Source: Acridotheres tristis (taxonomy: Eukaryota; Chordata; Aves; Passeriformes; Sturnidae). Taken from it: DNA of 64,000 bases. Below, one piece after another: positions 25,019 through 37,300 of this stretch. The translations under genes were made by a program, and so were the position numbers. The stretch spans positions 9,529,034-9,593,033 of the forward strand of contig CM072888.1 in assembly GCA_037013685.1 (NCBI GenBank). The letters run 5' to 3'. Positions within the stretch are counted from its first letter, which is position 1; every line of letters begins with the position of its first letter. The notes beneath the pieces were generated by a model. The model was not told where the DNA came from. It ran no database searches and saw nothing but the letters and a program-made list of their open reading frames with translations.

Positions 25019-27600
25019 TCCTTTTTTCCTGGACAAGTATAACTTATGCTGTATTTCTTGCTTTTGTAACAAAAACAGAGTGGGCATCTAAAACCAAGGG
25101 GTCAAAGTATTATGAAAATACATGAGCAAGAATGAACATTAGTCCTTTTCCTTGAAATTTCAGATATACTCTATGGAAAAAAAAATTTTAAAAAAGCCTT
25201 TCCACTCTGAAGATGTGCATGCAAAAAGCTTAGGGAATTACAGAATATTCAGGATCACAAAATAATTGTGTTATTGCTCTTCATCGAATTAAGTCATTAT
25301 TCAGTCTCCCTCAGTTTAGGTATGACAAGCCTGACAGGTGATTCAGGAAGGAATATATCTAGCTCTTAGAGACAGAAACATATATTCAGCTTTGTTAGTG
25401 AATTCAGTCAGGTCAAACTTGCTTTTCTGGAGATGTTGGAGGCAAAAGAACTTAATAAATGTGCTTGAGAAATTGAATGGAATACAAGAAAAAGTCTGGG
25501 ATTTTTACTTTTGCTAAATGCTTTTTCCACTGACTGTCTGAAAGATAGAGTACTCTGTGCTTTTTCAATCTTTTAACTTGCCAGTTTAGACACAATTAGC
25601 CTAATATTAATTCATCATAATTAGCAACAATCATCCTACTGCAGTGTCTGTTGAATTATAAGTAACAAGAAGAGTCAGAGTATTATTCATCTCACTGTTA
25701 ACAAGAAAAATTAAAATGGTTACAACAGAGGTCTGAGCACCAAAATTTCACTGTTCCACCCTCAGTCCTGTGACAGCTCATTACAAAAACACACATGGGT
25801 AATTTTCCCCAGACTCCTTTTCTAAAACTGTGCAGGGAAGAGGATGCAACACTAAGCTCAGATATTTCTGCATAACTTTGGGCCACTCTGCTTGAGTTTA
25901 GCATCTATCAAATGGTAACCACAATAAATATAATTCAATATCATTAGACATTTGATTTAGAGTAGCAACCAGTCGTGCACACAAAAAAGTGAATTTCTAA
26001 GTAGGCAGCTACACAAGATTGCAATTAATACATTTTTTTAGTAATGAAATTTCTAATCTAATTGTCTGTAGTTTAGGATAGGAAATGTCTTCTGGGCCAG
26101 CCTACCATGCCAGAAGCTAGAATTTGGAAAGAGCTCCATAGGAGCACAGTTAACATTTTCATCTGTGCTGACACAATTATCAATAAGGGAGAAATGCAGA
26201 GAAACAGAAGCAAAAGAAAAAATACAGTAAGTTTGTTAAAATCTATATGCACATTGAGAAGAGAGACAGACAGAAAGCCTATCAATCTCTTTGGCATTTA
26301 TAAATGACACTAGTTAATATTTTTCCAAAGATATTTTGCTTCCAACTCATGTGCATACCATAATCAACTTCAATTAGTGTTTGCCATCAATATTTTCAGG
26401 TTTATGACTAAAACTAGATATTTGATTTCTCAGCTGAAAGTAGAATCTAAGCTGTACTAGGTAAGGGTGTGCAAAGAGAATTGTTTGACAAAGAACAATG
26501 TAAAACTGAAGGACACAAACATATCACACACACAAAAAAAAAATGGGCGGCAGAAAAAGAACCTGCTGCTTCTCTCCCTGGCAAAAAAATAGGAGGGGCT
26601 GTCAGGAAACTGGCTTTTTTGGCTAAGAAAGGATTGAAAGTCCTTCAGTCTCAAATAGATGCTTCTCTAAGACATGAGAAACTTTTCTAACAAAACTTCT
26701 CCACTGGGACTCCTGTTTCAGGTTCCCTTTTCCTGAGTACATGTTCAATAACATCCACCCACATCATTTAAAACTTGAACACTGCAAAGGACCTTCAACT
26801 GAAGTTGGAGGTAATACAGATGCCAGTTTTGTTTTCTGAAGATGAAACTTCAATATTTTTATATAATTTAACAGAATTCTTGTAACTGTCACCTATAACC
26901 AAACACTGTCATTTGTGATCATCCAAAAGATCCCTATCCTGATCTTCCAAAAGGTTTTAAAAAAGGCAAATGTCATATACAGATTAATTAACAGAGTTGT
27001 CTGAAAGTCTGCATTAAGCTACGATGGGGGCTGTTCAACAGAACACAACTACTTAAGTGATCACTGCTTTTGTTTCAAATCAATACTCAATTAAAAATTT
27101 CCTACAGTCTTAGCTGTTAATTGCCTCACAGCAGAACAAATAACATTTTAACTGCCTGTAGGCTCGTAACAAGCCCATTTCTTTCTGTTTTAATTGTTTC
27201 TCTTCTTGGCACCCTCCCATTTCTTCCTTGATCCTGTCGAAACAAATTGAAAGAATGAATGGATGATAATGTACACATAGAGATTGATTGGACACATTTT
27301 GATTACAAAAAATGTATTGGAATAAATGGCAGCAAGTAGAAAAGCTGATAAAGTGATAATTTTGATCAAAAATATGTTTCCAATGTTTTTTGTTCTTATT
27401 ATGTAAAAGCATCTCAATCTTTTTTAAATTTAGACTGTTACTCAGACTTCAAAACTAGAAGATATTTTATAATATTAAAGTTTCCTTTTATATATAGTTT
27501 GCAATTGAACAAGGATGGTATCAGTAATATTACCTCAAAATCTTGCAAAGAGAGAGTAACAAACCTCTATCATCAGCTTGAAAGTAAGAAAAGTCAGAAG

Positions 27601-27624
27601 ATTTCTTACTTGAAAGTAAGAAAT
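27601..27624. repeat. Inverted repeat with 10-bp perfect arms
   Basis: ATTTCTTACT at 27601-27610 is mirrored by AGTAAGAAAT at 27615-27624 with a four-base loop. The right-arm motif CTTGAAAGTAAGAAA also occurs about 30 bases upstream, at 27578-27592, so two alternative hairpins can form. Confidence 0.85.
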
Positions 27625-28815
27625 TTTGTATCCAAAGTTTCCAATGCCCAAATCAGGAAAGAAATTGTTTGTTGGCATCTTATTCCTGCAGTTTACAGAA
27701 CAGCAGAAGTCAATACCCAATGCTGGACTTTATTCTCACCATAAGATAAGCAGTAAAAACATCTGCTCTGCCCTAAAATGAAAGGACTCTGTTTTCATTT
27801 AGAGACTTCATGCATTCCCTGTGTCATTGCATCGCCTGCACAGACCTCTGCTATTGCTTGGTTTCTGCAGAAAAATTCACATGGTTCTTTATTTCCTCTT
27901 TCCCAGAGTGGTCAAATTCCCTCCTCTATGGTTTATTTCTGTTCCAGGAAGCTGCTGAGACCTCAGAAACACAGGGACTTGAAGGAGTACATCTCTCTCA
28001 CACAGCTCCCCTGCCCCTCATTTGTCAAGATTAGTTTGTTAGCAGGTTGTAAAACCTCAATAGATTTGTTTGCAAGGATATCTGCTTTTGTATTTGATCC
28101 CTTGCCTACCCATCCCTGTCTCTGAACATCTGTATTCATGGGCTTCTGTGGCCTTTATCTGGAATAGCCTCTCCACAACTTCTTCTCTTGACTTAATTAC
28201 ATCAATAAAGGAATTGCAAAACACCTTTAAAAGTAATGAGCTCTCTCACACACACACTACTGCTGTTTCTTCTCTTATGTAGCCCATAAAATGCAGCAGG
28301 AGACAGATGATTAGAACTGGTGATTCTACTTTACAAAGGGTAACCAACTCTGGCAATACAGTGTACAGCACTCTGTTTAGATCTTTTTTATTAGCAGCAA
28401 TAATAAACAGTAAAACTAATTCATGCAACAAATCAGGGGCCTTAATCTGATGCTCAAGAGCAAGACTTCAACACGTAAACTGTGATTGATATTCTCAGAG
28501 TATCAGTGAAGATTAAGAACACTGAAAACACAGTTTATCTGATTTTATCAATTAAAAATGGACTACACCTTGTCACACTGTTTTTCAAGTACCAGGTACA
28601 GCCCATGTGACATTATTATGTCTTCAAACACTCCTAATAGGACTTTTCAAGGTTTCATTGCAGCTCATAGTCTTAAAAATAAAATGTTCTACATAACTAT
28701 AAAAAAATCTTCTGTCAGAAACCATCAAGTAATTTTCACACAAACATCTATTGAGAAGACACAAATTCTACTCTTTAAAGAACATATTTATAAATAAGTT
28801 CTTTCTTTGATTCTT

Positions 28816-28830
28816 AAAAAAAAAAAAAAA
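28816..28830. repeat. Poly(A) run
   Basis: A run of 15 A with no recognisable retroelement on its left. Confidence 0.9.
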
Positions 28831-31004
28831 CAACTGAAACTAACAATAAATTATTATATGGCTACCTGTCTATCCTACTGAAATACTAAGAGGAAAATGA
28901 TCAAGTCACTGTATTACAATGAGCTTAAAGGAATGCTTCTGCCACAGCAAATACAACCATCTAATAGTGCTGAAGGAAAAATTAAATACTGGGGGAGTTA
29001 TTTCCTTTGATTTTTCACATAAAATATAATCTAAGAATCCATAAATCGTTGCTGCTAGAGAGCACACAGGAACCACTCATTAAGTTTAATTGCACTATGA
29101 ATCTTAACACATGTGGAAAAGCTTTAATGAAACTTAAGGGGAAGAGGGAAAAAAAGAAATAATTCCATATGTTATCTGAACTTCTGAAGTTCAGAACAAA
29201 CAGCAAAATTCAACCAGAGGATTAAAACACAAAATCACTACACTGTTGTTCATTCACACCTCCAAGAAGTTCTGACGAAAAACTTCCAGGAAACCAATGT
29301 TTAGCCTTCAGCTTATCCTTGGAAGGGACACACAGAGGAAGTGCCCTCCCAGTCTGCTTTTATGGTTATTATCCCTTAAAGCTCACAAGTTTCCAGATGT
29401 ATTATCTCTTTCAGAATGATGGACAAGCTCTGCCAGGCTGTTGGCACCTTAATATTTCCCACAAACACCCCAGGTTCTGGCTCTCAGTGGTTTGTTAAAG
29501 CTGACATCTTCCTGCAGCTATTTGAATGGCATACTCCATTTGGATGCTCTTCTAAGTAATTTTTCACTGGTATATTCACAATTACTCCTTAAGAAGAATT
29601 GTGACACGTGTTCTTCACAGAAAGAAAGGGTAGACTGAGCAATGCCATCACCCCTCAGCAATATTTTCTTGGCCAATTGCTAAAACAAAGTTTTACATGA
29701 GAATTTAGCATTAATAAGAACAAGAATAACTCTTAAAATTGTGTACAACAGTTTGGAAATTTTGCCTTTTCTCTACTCTTTCTTACTCAACTTTAGCTTT
29801 CATTGATTTCACAATTATACAGAAAGTCAAATCAGGAAACATATTCCCAGTGCTCTATTCCCATGTTCCCAATCTATTCTACAAGCTCTTGTAAACTGTG
29901 TCACCAAAAGTAACTAAAAGTGAGAAAAAAGGGATAAGAAAAGGGGGAGGGGGAAGTACAATTCCCTCCCTCTTCATGTATGTACTTAGTGTTTTTAAAT
30001 ATTTGTGCAATATTCTTCAAAATTTAACTTTTCCACTAATGTAGATTTCTTATCTAGTTATATTTAGGGTTACATAAACAAGGATAGTTAGCTATCATCA
30101 GCAGCTTCCTCTTGACTTGTGAATGCAGCAATTTCAAAACTTCTTTAATTTTTGGAGTATTGATAAACCATGCATTCTCTTCAGTCTCTGAAAAATCCAT
30201 CTTCATTTTGTAGGTATGATAAAGAAGATCTTTCCCTTTTCCAAATAATTTATGTAACAATAAGAGGTAGTCTCCAAATACTATTTTTTTTCCCATGGAA
30301 AATCGGCTGAGGATGTTATAAAGTTTTTTCTTCTAAATGCCCTATTTGTTTTGTTCTGGATGGAATCCACCTATTCATCATAGCAGCACTAAAGGTCTAA
30401 CTGGAAATGAATTTTATCCATCCATAAAAATAGGAGAATAAATTATATATAAATAAATCCAAACTGTATGGTGACAAAGAGCACTCAGTATGCCTTAGAA
30501 AATAGCAAGTGTATCCTGATAAAGTGATCTTTTTCTTATGAAGAAGATGTAGACAGCAAATAACAAATGCATCTGCTAAGCCAAAATAAATAAACATAGA
30601 AGATAACAGGAAGGAGGGTTTCCTATGTGCAACTTGAGAAATTATAGAATCAACAAATAGTAACACATTTCCATTCTGTAACATTTATTAATACTCCTCC
30701 AGGAAGTTCAGCAAAATAAATTAATATTCCTTCTTTTTAGAAAATTCCGAGAGGAATTGGTAAAATCAGACCATCTGAATCCAGAGTCCTGGATTCAGGA
30801 CAGAGTACCTTTTGGCATTAAGATTAAAACCATGCCTAAGTCTTTTATTAAATGCATTAAAACTTTCTTTAGGGGATTACATCATATAAAGGATAATGGC
30901 TGAGAAATTTAACCTATATAAAAGGACATATAATGAATCTAAAATGATGATGTTCTATGGTAAAAAGGACTCAACAAACCCAAAACTCAATTTTTATGAT
31001 ATAA

Positions 31005-31069
31005 TAAACTAAACAAAAACAAAAAACAACCAAACAAAAAAAAAAAAAAAAAGACAAAAACAAAATCAA
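31005..31069. repeat. A-rich (AAAC)n tract
   Basis: AAAC, AACC and AAAAC units surround a run of 17 A. It belongs to the same class as the tract at 3400-3445. Confidence 0.85.
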
Positions 31070-33894
31070 AGTTGTATCATTCTTCATAACAAAAAAGAGA
31101 GTTTCTAGAATAAAATGGGACTCTGACTTCTTTGGCCACATATTAATTGGGGTAATTACATACTGCCTTTCTACAGCCCACAGAATCTACCCTTACTACA
31201 TGATCATTTATTTTTGAATCAAAGAATTATCACATTTTACCTTCCAAAAGGCCACATTTCAATAGGGATGAATGGCACTTGTATATTGCTTGCAAACAAT
31301 TTCAATTTTTTAAAGCTTCACAAGGCTACTTGGTCAATTGTCCCTCATAAAAGATACAAGGAACATATATAAAGATATACTTTTTTTTTCCTCAGGGGTA
31401 ATGTGGAAAAGTTCTCCACCACAATGACAATTTCTCTATAATGATAAAATAACTTATTATCTACACATTCAAATGGAGGGGTGCTGTTAAATCTGCCAAT
31501 TAAACCCTAAAACCCCCAAACGAGAAAGATTTGGAAACTGTCCAATGTTCTTTGGGTTTCTTTAATAATTCCCTCAACAATCTTTCTAATATAGCCTGTG
31601 GTCAATTAATAAAGATAACATAGCCTTATGACTGCAAGAGTTTCATAAAAACCACATGAGATCACCTGCAGCAAGAGCAAACATCACCACAGTTTTTTTT
31701 CTTTAAATAAGCCTTTTGTACTTAACAACGAAAACAGCAACATTTTGTTATCCTGTATTTTGCAGAAAGACTCGATTGTGATGCTCTGGCTCCTGCCAAG
31801 AGCCTCTTCCTGCACAAACATTTACTCTGACTTTAACATGGTTATGCAAATCCTTGAACCAGGAGGCAAACTTGAACTCTGGCATGTAAAGAAACCCCAG
31901 GTCAATTGCATTCTTAAATGTTAGCAGAGGCACAAATTTCTTGTTGAATTTTGCTTAAGATGGATAATCAAGATAGAAAAAAATTAATTAGAATTTTACT
32001 TGAAAGACTCTAATCATCCAGAAGGAAAAAAAGGCTACAGTTTAATTGTGTTGAAGATGAGTAATTTGGTATACAAAAAATTCACCCATGTCTGCTTCTG
32101 ACAAAATACCATATCAGATATAAACTTCATTTAGCATCCCTTAATTCTCTTTTGAAAATACTGTTATTCCAAATTTAAATCATTTCACAAAATACTGCAG
32201 CCATTCTTCTCCTAAGGATGTAACTCTGGAGAGGAAAACAGTAAAATAAAAAGTGAGGGAGATTTCCAAAGACTGTTAGTGTAATCCAACTTGAGTAATC
32301 CATTGGTCATACATAATAAATCAATATGCAAAACTCAGAAAAAGTATATGAAAGTAGACACAGTATTGGTGTCAAAGACTATTGAACACGTGAGATAAAC
32401 CCATATAATTTGCTAGTAGCAGGATTTCCTTATACAAATGCAACATAGTTGATTTATAAGTAGTATTTTCATGGAAAGTGGGATGAAGCAAGTGCATCCT
32501 CCCTTTCAGAGAGGTGCAAAGAGAGGTTCCCCCACCCCAGCAGCCTTCAAGCCCTTGCAGGATGAAAAGGTGGCTTTGGAGCACGTTCTCTTGGCTGACT
32601 TCAGGAGGAAGAAGCCAGTCACAAAACCTGTTCAGAGTGAGTGGGTCTGGATTTGTAAAAAATCAAAACCAATAATGCAACAGGCAAAAACAGCAGTCAG
32701 TATTTGATAAGCCAATGTTCTTCTGGTAGTGTGGTATTTTTTTGAGGAAAAAAAACTAACCTGCTGTTAGCCACAGAAGAAGGACTAGTAAAGCTAGTCA
32801 CTCTCAAGAGCTCCAGAAGCCCAGCGGACTCCTCAGTGTAGATTAGCCTGTACCTCTGCCAAATGCTGCCACAAGGGATGCTAGGGGGAAATCACAGGCT
32901 TGGTGGCCACTCACAATGTCCCAGGGCACATGGAGCAGGAGGAAACCAGTCCCTGAACCTCTGCACAAGTCCTAAAAGAGGCACTTTTAGTTCCTGCAAT
33001 TTTTAAATTAAGCTATCCCGTCGCCTGAAGAGAAAATCAGGATTTTCTCCCTTCTGTGCACTAAGAGCACCCTGCTCCTTTTCTCCTTAATTGCTTAAAT
33101 GCTCTCCCTGACACAGCACATGGAAAAGGGTCCTTTCATTCCCATAATGCCTGTGCTAGCAGCAATACCAGAACCAACGATGACAGCATACACGTTTCTC
33201 AGTCAAACACTTTATTTCTCTGAATTCTGACCTTCAGGCTCCCCATTAAAAATGTTGCTTTTGGCAGAAGCAAAAGCGCTTAACCACAAAATCAGGTGAA
33301 GGTGGAGAAAGAGGAGGGAACAGTGATGAAATGGAAAAAGTCAAGCATGTGACCAGAAATCAGACTGTTGAAAGAATAACATTCCAACTTATTTGTCCCA
33401 CCAGAAATAAGGGAGTGAATGAAATGTTATCATTCCCCTAGGGATCCTGGGGGGAATGAAGTGACACCATCAAACAAGTCTGCCAGGTGACTTACGTTCA
33501 TGCTTTTCCCTTTTTCTCCTCACTCTGACACCACATCCAGTTCTTGTCACACCCAAAGGAGCACCCGCAGCCAGCAGGGACAGAGCCAGTCCAGCCAAGT
33601 GGCTGCTTCTGATCCAATGACAAGAGTCTCAAGGATGAGCTTGTAAAGATTCTGTCTTACCTCATGCAACCCCAATACAAAGGGGCACCTCATTCAGAAC
33701 CTCTTCCCTACAGAGAGATGTGTTTGTGTCTCTCAGAGGAGAAAATCGGGAAAGAGGAAGAAAGGGGGAGAATTTCTACTTGGTTTTAAAAGATGTCTGC
33801 TTTAGCCTGTTTTGCTAAACTCTTTTGACTGTTGCTGCAGGGAGCCTACAGCCAGTTCTCTGCTCGTGCCCCACAGTAAGATGAGATGTGCAAA

Positions 33895-34020
33895 TATGTG
33901 TGTTTATGTGTGTTTATGTGTGTTTATGCGTGTTTATGTGTGTTTATGCGTGTATATGGGTGTATGTGTGTGTATATGTGTGTTTATGTGTGTATATGAT
34001 GTATGTGTGTACGTGCACAT
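33895..34020. repeat. 10-bp minisatellite, unit TGTTTATGTG
   Basis: Ten units stand in perfect 10-bp register from 33901 to 34000, with TGTTTATGTG as the main unit and variants TGTTTATGCG, TGTATATGGG and TGTATATGTG, followed by a decayed GTATGTGTGTACGTG tail. Because the unit length is one more than a multiple of three, all frames read through as Val/Cys/Tyr/Leu/Phe repeats. This explains the 147-codon frame at 33812-34255, which is not a gene. Confidence 0.95.
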
Positions 34021-35330
34021 GTTGCTTCGACTTCTGCATGTGGCTTTTTCACCACCAAGGCAAAGCACCACAGCAGAAATCTATTTTCTCATTTTCAAGG
34101 CGTGTGTAGATGGGATACTTAATAAAATTAAAAGCTACCAGCTAAGGAGAAGAATCAGAAAAACAGCCTTGGAAAGGAACAGGCCACGCACTTTGAGTCT
34201 GAAACTGCCTGAAGTTAACAACGCACATAAGAAGAATAAACTGGTGGTGCTGTAATTGAATTTTTATGGAAATAAACAGGTGGCAGATTTACTATGGCTG
34301 CAGGGATAGCAGGGGGTGAAATGCTGCAGCTACATTAACCTGTTTAATTTAATAGCCTCTCTACTCCAAGAGGGAAAAAAAAAAAATACTGTGCTGTTAG
34401 TTCAGTCAGCTGGATGCCAAATGTAAATAACTGCAATTACCCTACTATGCCCATGTGCTAGATGGGAAAAGGCTTTGTGCCAAGTCTCACTTTCATTGTC
34501 ATGTTTATTAATTAAGCTCCAGGAAGTTTAAAAACACAACAGTTTTCATGAAAAAATCAAGGCAAGGGGAGCCTGCATATGGCAACAAGTGCAGGGTGTA
34601 CCTGGGTCCTCTCTGTAGTGTCTGCTACTTAAACCCAGCACTGCAGCCCCACTGTCAGAGAGATGTGGCCAAGTCATGGCAGGCTTTCAATGCCTGCTGG
34701 GGTATTTAAAATTGGTCAGCATTTAACAGCAACCTTTAATGTTCACAGGGAACCTGCAGCAATTCAACACAGGGAATCCAAAACCATTATGTGTTTACAA
34801 TCAAGGAAATTGTATGGGGAGGGATGGAAATATTAAATTTAGCTTTTCTTACCTTAACTGCTGATGCAAAACAAAAATAGGTTGAAGCATTAGGAGCAAT
34901 ATATTTGCATCCTGGCATGAGAGAGGTATATGAAAGAAATGCTGCAATAATACTTGAAGAGGGCTCTAGAGCAGCCTCATAAAATTACACAGTAATGGAA
35001 TGGGAAAACTGCACATTTAGGCAGCTGCCAGCCAAAAATGGGTTCCAGGACTCTGCCCCTTGTTCATATGGATGATGGTACAGGCTTTTAAGTATATGAT
35101 CAGTCTTTAATGATATAATATAATAACAACACATTTCCTGGTGTACTGCCCTTGATAAGTTTATGCAGCCCCCTATACCTGTGGGTAAGCAGACAAGATT
35201 AAAATATTTTATATATAGAACTTCTTTTAATTCAAGTAAATGAAGGTTCTTCTCTGGAAAATTACTCTGTTCAAGAGAAGGATTCTCTGTTAGTGTACAC
35301 TGGCATTGACTCTGAGGGAGCTACAGTCAT
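34021..35330. other. Unique non-coding DNA, possibly partly conserved
   Basis: No gene or repeat is recognised beyond an A run at 34375-34386. Sections around 34260-34560 and 34880-35080 have a balanced, non-repetitive texture with TTAATTAAG and TTTAATTTAAT words. That is compatible with regulatory DNA but proves nothing. Confidence 0.4.
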
Positions 35331-35470
35331 TTATATGCATTGCAGGTCTGGTCCAAGCAATCATGTAATTAAAGACTGCAATGCAATTGCATCTCATTAG
35401 TATGGCTGAGATAAAGCTTTAATTTAGTCACAACCTGCCTTATGAGCAAAATATCTGGGGTTTTAACACA
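35331..35470. other. Candidate regulatory element with POU/homeodomain-like sites
   Basis: Within 60 bases there are TAATTAAAG at 35366-35374, a perfect 12-bp palindrome ATGCAATTGCAT at 35381-35392 made of two octamer-like halves, TCTCATTAG, and TTTAATTTAG. Known POU factors bind ATGCAAAT-type sites singly or as inverted pairs, and homeodomain proteins bind TAATTA. Function here is inferred only from this clustering. Confidence 0.3.
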
Positions 35471-36359
35471 CTGTCACTGTTAGATTTTATGCAATTTTCT
35501 ATCTTAAAAGAGTATGACTGAAAACAAGAAGATCCCATAATTTAAAGCACTTTAGAAAGGCATGACTGGAAGAATGCATATTGATCTCTGTCTCATTCAC
35601 TATGTTCTGTGCAATATACAGACTGCACACACCAGAATCCTTCCTTATGTCTCACTAATCTTCAGTAAATTTTTGGCTTTACTTGCTTATTCATGGACAA
35701 AAAAAAAGAACCCCTGTCTTCCCCTTTAAAAGTTTCTTCTCAACTTACCAAACATCTTCAAAACCTTCATCATCAAAGTACTTTGCTGTACTTGCCACTC
35801 CAAACGACCTGAGAAGGTCAGGAGGACAGTGAAAATGGAAAGGAGAGTTTAAGGATAAACGTCTTTTAAAGCAAAACAGGTAATATTTAGCTTGGGAAAC
35901 TGAAGTCCACTTTTCTATCGTTCTAGATATTCACTGAATCCCAAGAGGAAAAGCAGGGGCTTCTAGTCCTGGCTCCATTTTAACACTGTACTTTCTGAAA
36001 GAATACTGATTTTTTATAGTTATGGTGATAGAAGTATAAAACACATGCAGAACAAGGGCCAGGATTTCTGACCCAAATGATGCATCCCAACAAAAGATAA
36101 ATTTAAACATCAGTAAGGACTATATGCTGCAAAATACAACTGCTAAAATATAGCTCATTCTGAGACATTATTAATGGCCCTCCTCTTAACTGCTCTCTGT
36201 TAAGTATTGCAATGAAAAATTAGAGCATGCAAAAGATATAAGGTAATAAATCTGAGGGTAAAAATCCAAAACTGTTAGAGAGATGGTTCTTATTTCCTTT
36301 ACTTCTCTCAACAGTCTTCAGCGTGATCTGCATGAAGCTGCCATGTGTGCATCCCTAAG
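35471..36359. other. Unique non-coding DNA
   Basis: Nothing recognisable. A short A run lies at about 35700-35707. Confidence 0.5.
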
Positions 36360-36625
36360 CAGAGAATCGTGGAATGGTTTGGGGTAGAATGGACCTTTAA
36401 AGGTCATCTAGTCCAACTCCCATGCCATGAGCAGGGATATCTTCAATTAATTCAGGTTGATCTTATTGAGCTATCCAACCTGACCTTGGATGTTTCCAGG
36501 GATGGGACATCTACCACCTCCCTGGGCAACCTGCTCCTGTGATTTACTACCCTCATAGCAAAAACTTCTTTTTTATATCTAATCTAAATAGAACCTCTTT
36601 TAGTTTGAAACCATTTTCTTTTGTC
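36360..36625 (-). mobile_element. CR1 LINE fragment, 3' end
   Basis: A good reverse-oriented CR1 tail of about 265 bases: GAATCGTGGAATGGTTTGGG, GACCTTTAAAGGTCATCTAGTCC, the CCATG-AGCAGG block, CAGGGATGGGACATCTACCACCTCCCTGGGCAACCTG in spaced words, and the TATCTAATCTAAATAGAACCTC section. It reaches the TTTGTC edge and is followed at once by an A-rich tract. There is no coding capacity. Confidence 0.95.
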
Positions 36626-36670
36626 AAAAAAAAACCAAAAAAAACGAACAAGCAAACAAAAAAAAAGAAG
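36626..36670. repeat. A-rich (AAAC)n tract abutting CR1
   Basis: Starts directly at the broken edge of the CR1 fragment with A9, then CC, A8 and AAAC/AAGC units. It may mark a junction where something inserted into or replaced the rest of the CR1 copy. Confidence 0.85.
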
Positions 36671-37121
36671 GCAAATCCCCATCCCAGCGATATTTTATTT
36701 TACAGGTGCACCTGGGGGTGGCCAGAGGAGCTGGAATTTGGAGCTGGGCTGATGCTACCATCTAGTGGGAATCGCTGGGAGAACCAAACCAGGAGGGAAG
36801 GACAAAAAAGCAGCTGAGGCGAATCCAGCATTTTCCCAACTCTAACACGCCTGCAATTCGACTGGAAGCACACTGAAAAGGGTAAAAAAGTAGGTTACAA
36901 ATTAGCAGTCTCACGGTGTCCGCTGCTTTTCAGGGAGATCTCTAACTAAGCAGGAAGACTTGCTGGAAAATGTTTATTTGAGGAAAAAAAAATGGTCAGA
37001 ACTCTTTAAAAGCAGTCAGGCTTCTGTCATCCATACTATTTCTTATTACTGACTCTCTCACTGAAATAGTATCACTACAATTGCAAATGAAAACAGCGGA
37101 AAATCACTTTGTTGGTGTTTT
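36671..37121. other. Unique DNA, slightly GC-richer at its start
   Basis: 36680-36830 is GC-richer, with several CpGs, in the middle of AT-rich flanks. No exon or repeat family is recognised. Confidence 0.45.
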
Positions 37122-37300
37122 TTAATTGGGGAAAATTTTTTTCTTGCTTTCCTTTTTTTCTTTTTTCTTCTGAGTTTCAGTTTTGGGGGGGGCTGGTTTT
37201 TGGTTGTTTGTTTTGCAGTGGGTTTTTTTGCTTGCTTTATGTTGTGCTTTATTTTTTTTCCTTAATTGTTTTCTTTTTTTAATACAAATAAATAACTCTA
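37122..37300. repeat. T-rich tract with an internal G8 run
   Basis: Long T and CTTT runs, a G8 run at about 37185-37192 and GGTTGTTTG words. The plus strand is almost free of A. The middle resembles the tract at 8.5 kb and is the reverse complement of the A-rich AAAC tracts. Confidence 0.85.

Larger units (their letters stand above)
25019..33894. other. Long unique non-coding stretch
   Basis: Nearly 9 kb without recognisable exons or interspersed repeats. It holds A runs at 28816-28830 and 31005-31069, a palindrome at 27601-27624, a purine/pyrimidine inverted repeat near 29915-29975 and a short CA run at 28247-28258. Frames of 60 to 115 codons, for example at 27778-28125, have no protein-like features. 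Confidence 0.5.

Noticed and set aside
32471..32707. 78-codon frame with a Lys/Arg/Pro-rich translation
   Set aside because: It briefly looked coding, but there is no acceptor or donor context, no domain and no neighbouring exon.
33812..34255. 147-codon open frame on the plus strand
   Set aside because: Its centre is the 10-bp minisatellite, which keeps every frame open. The flanking residues show no domain or splice context.
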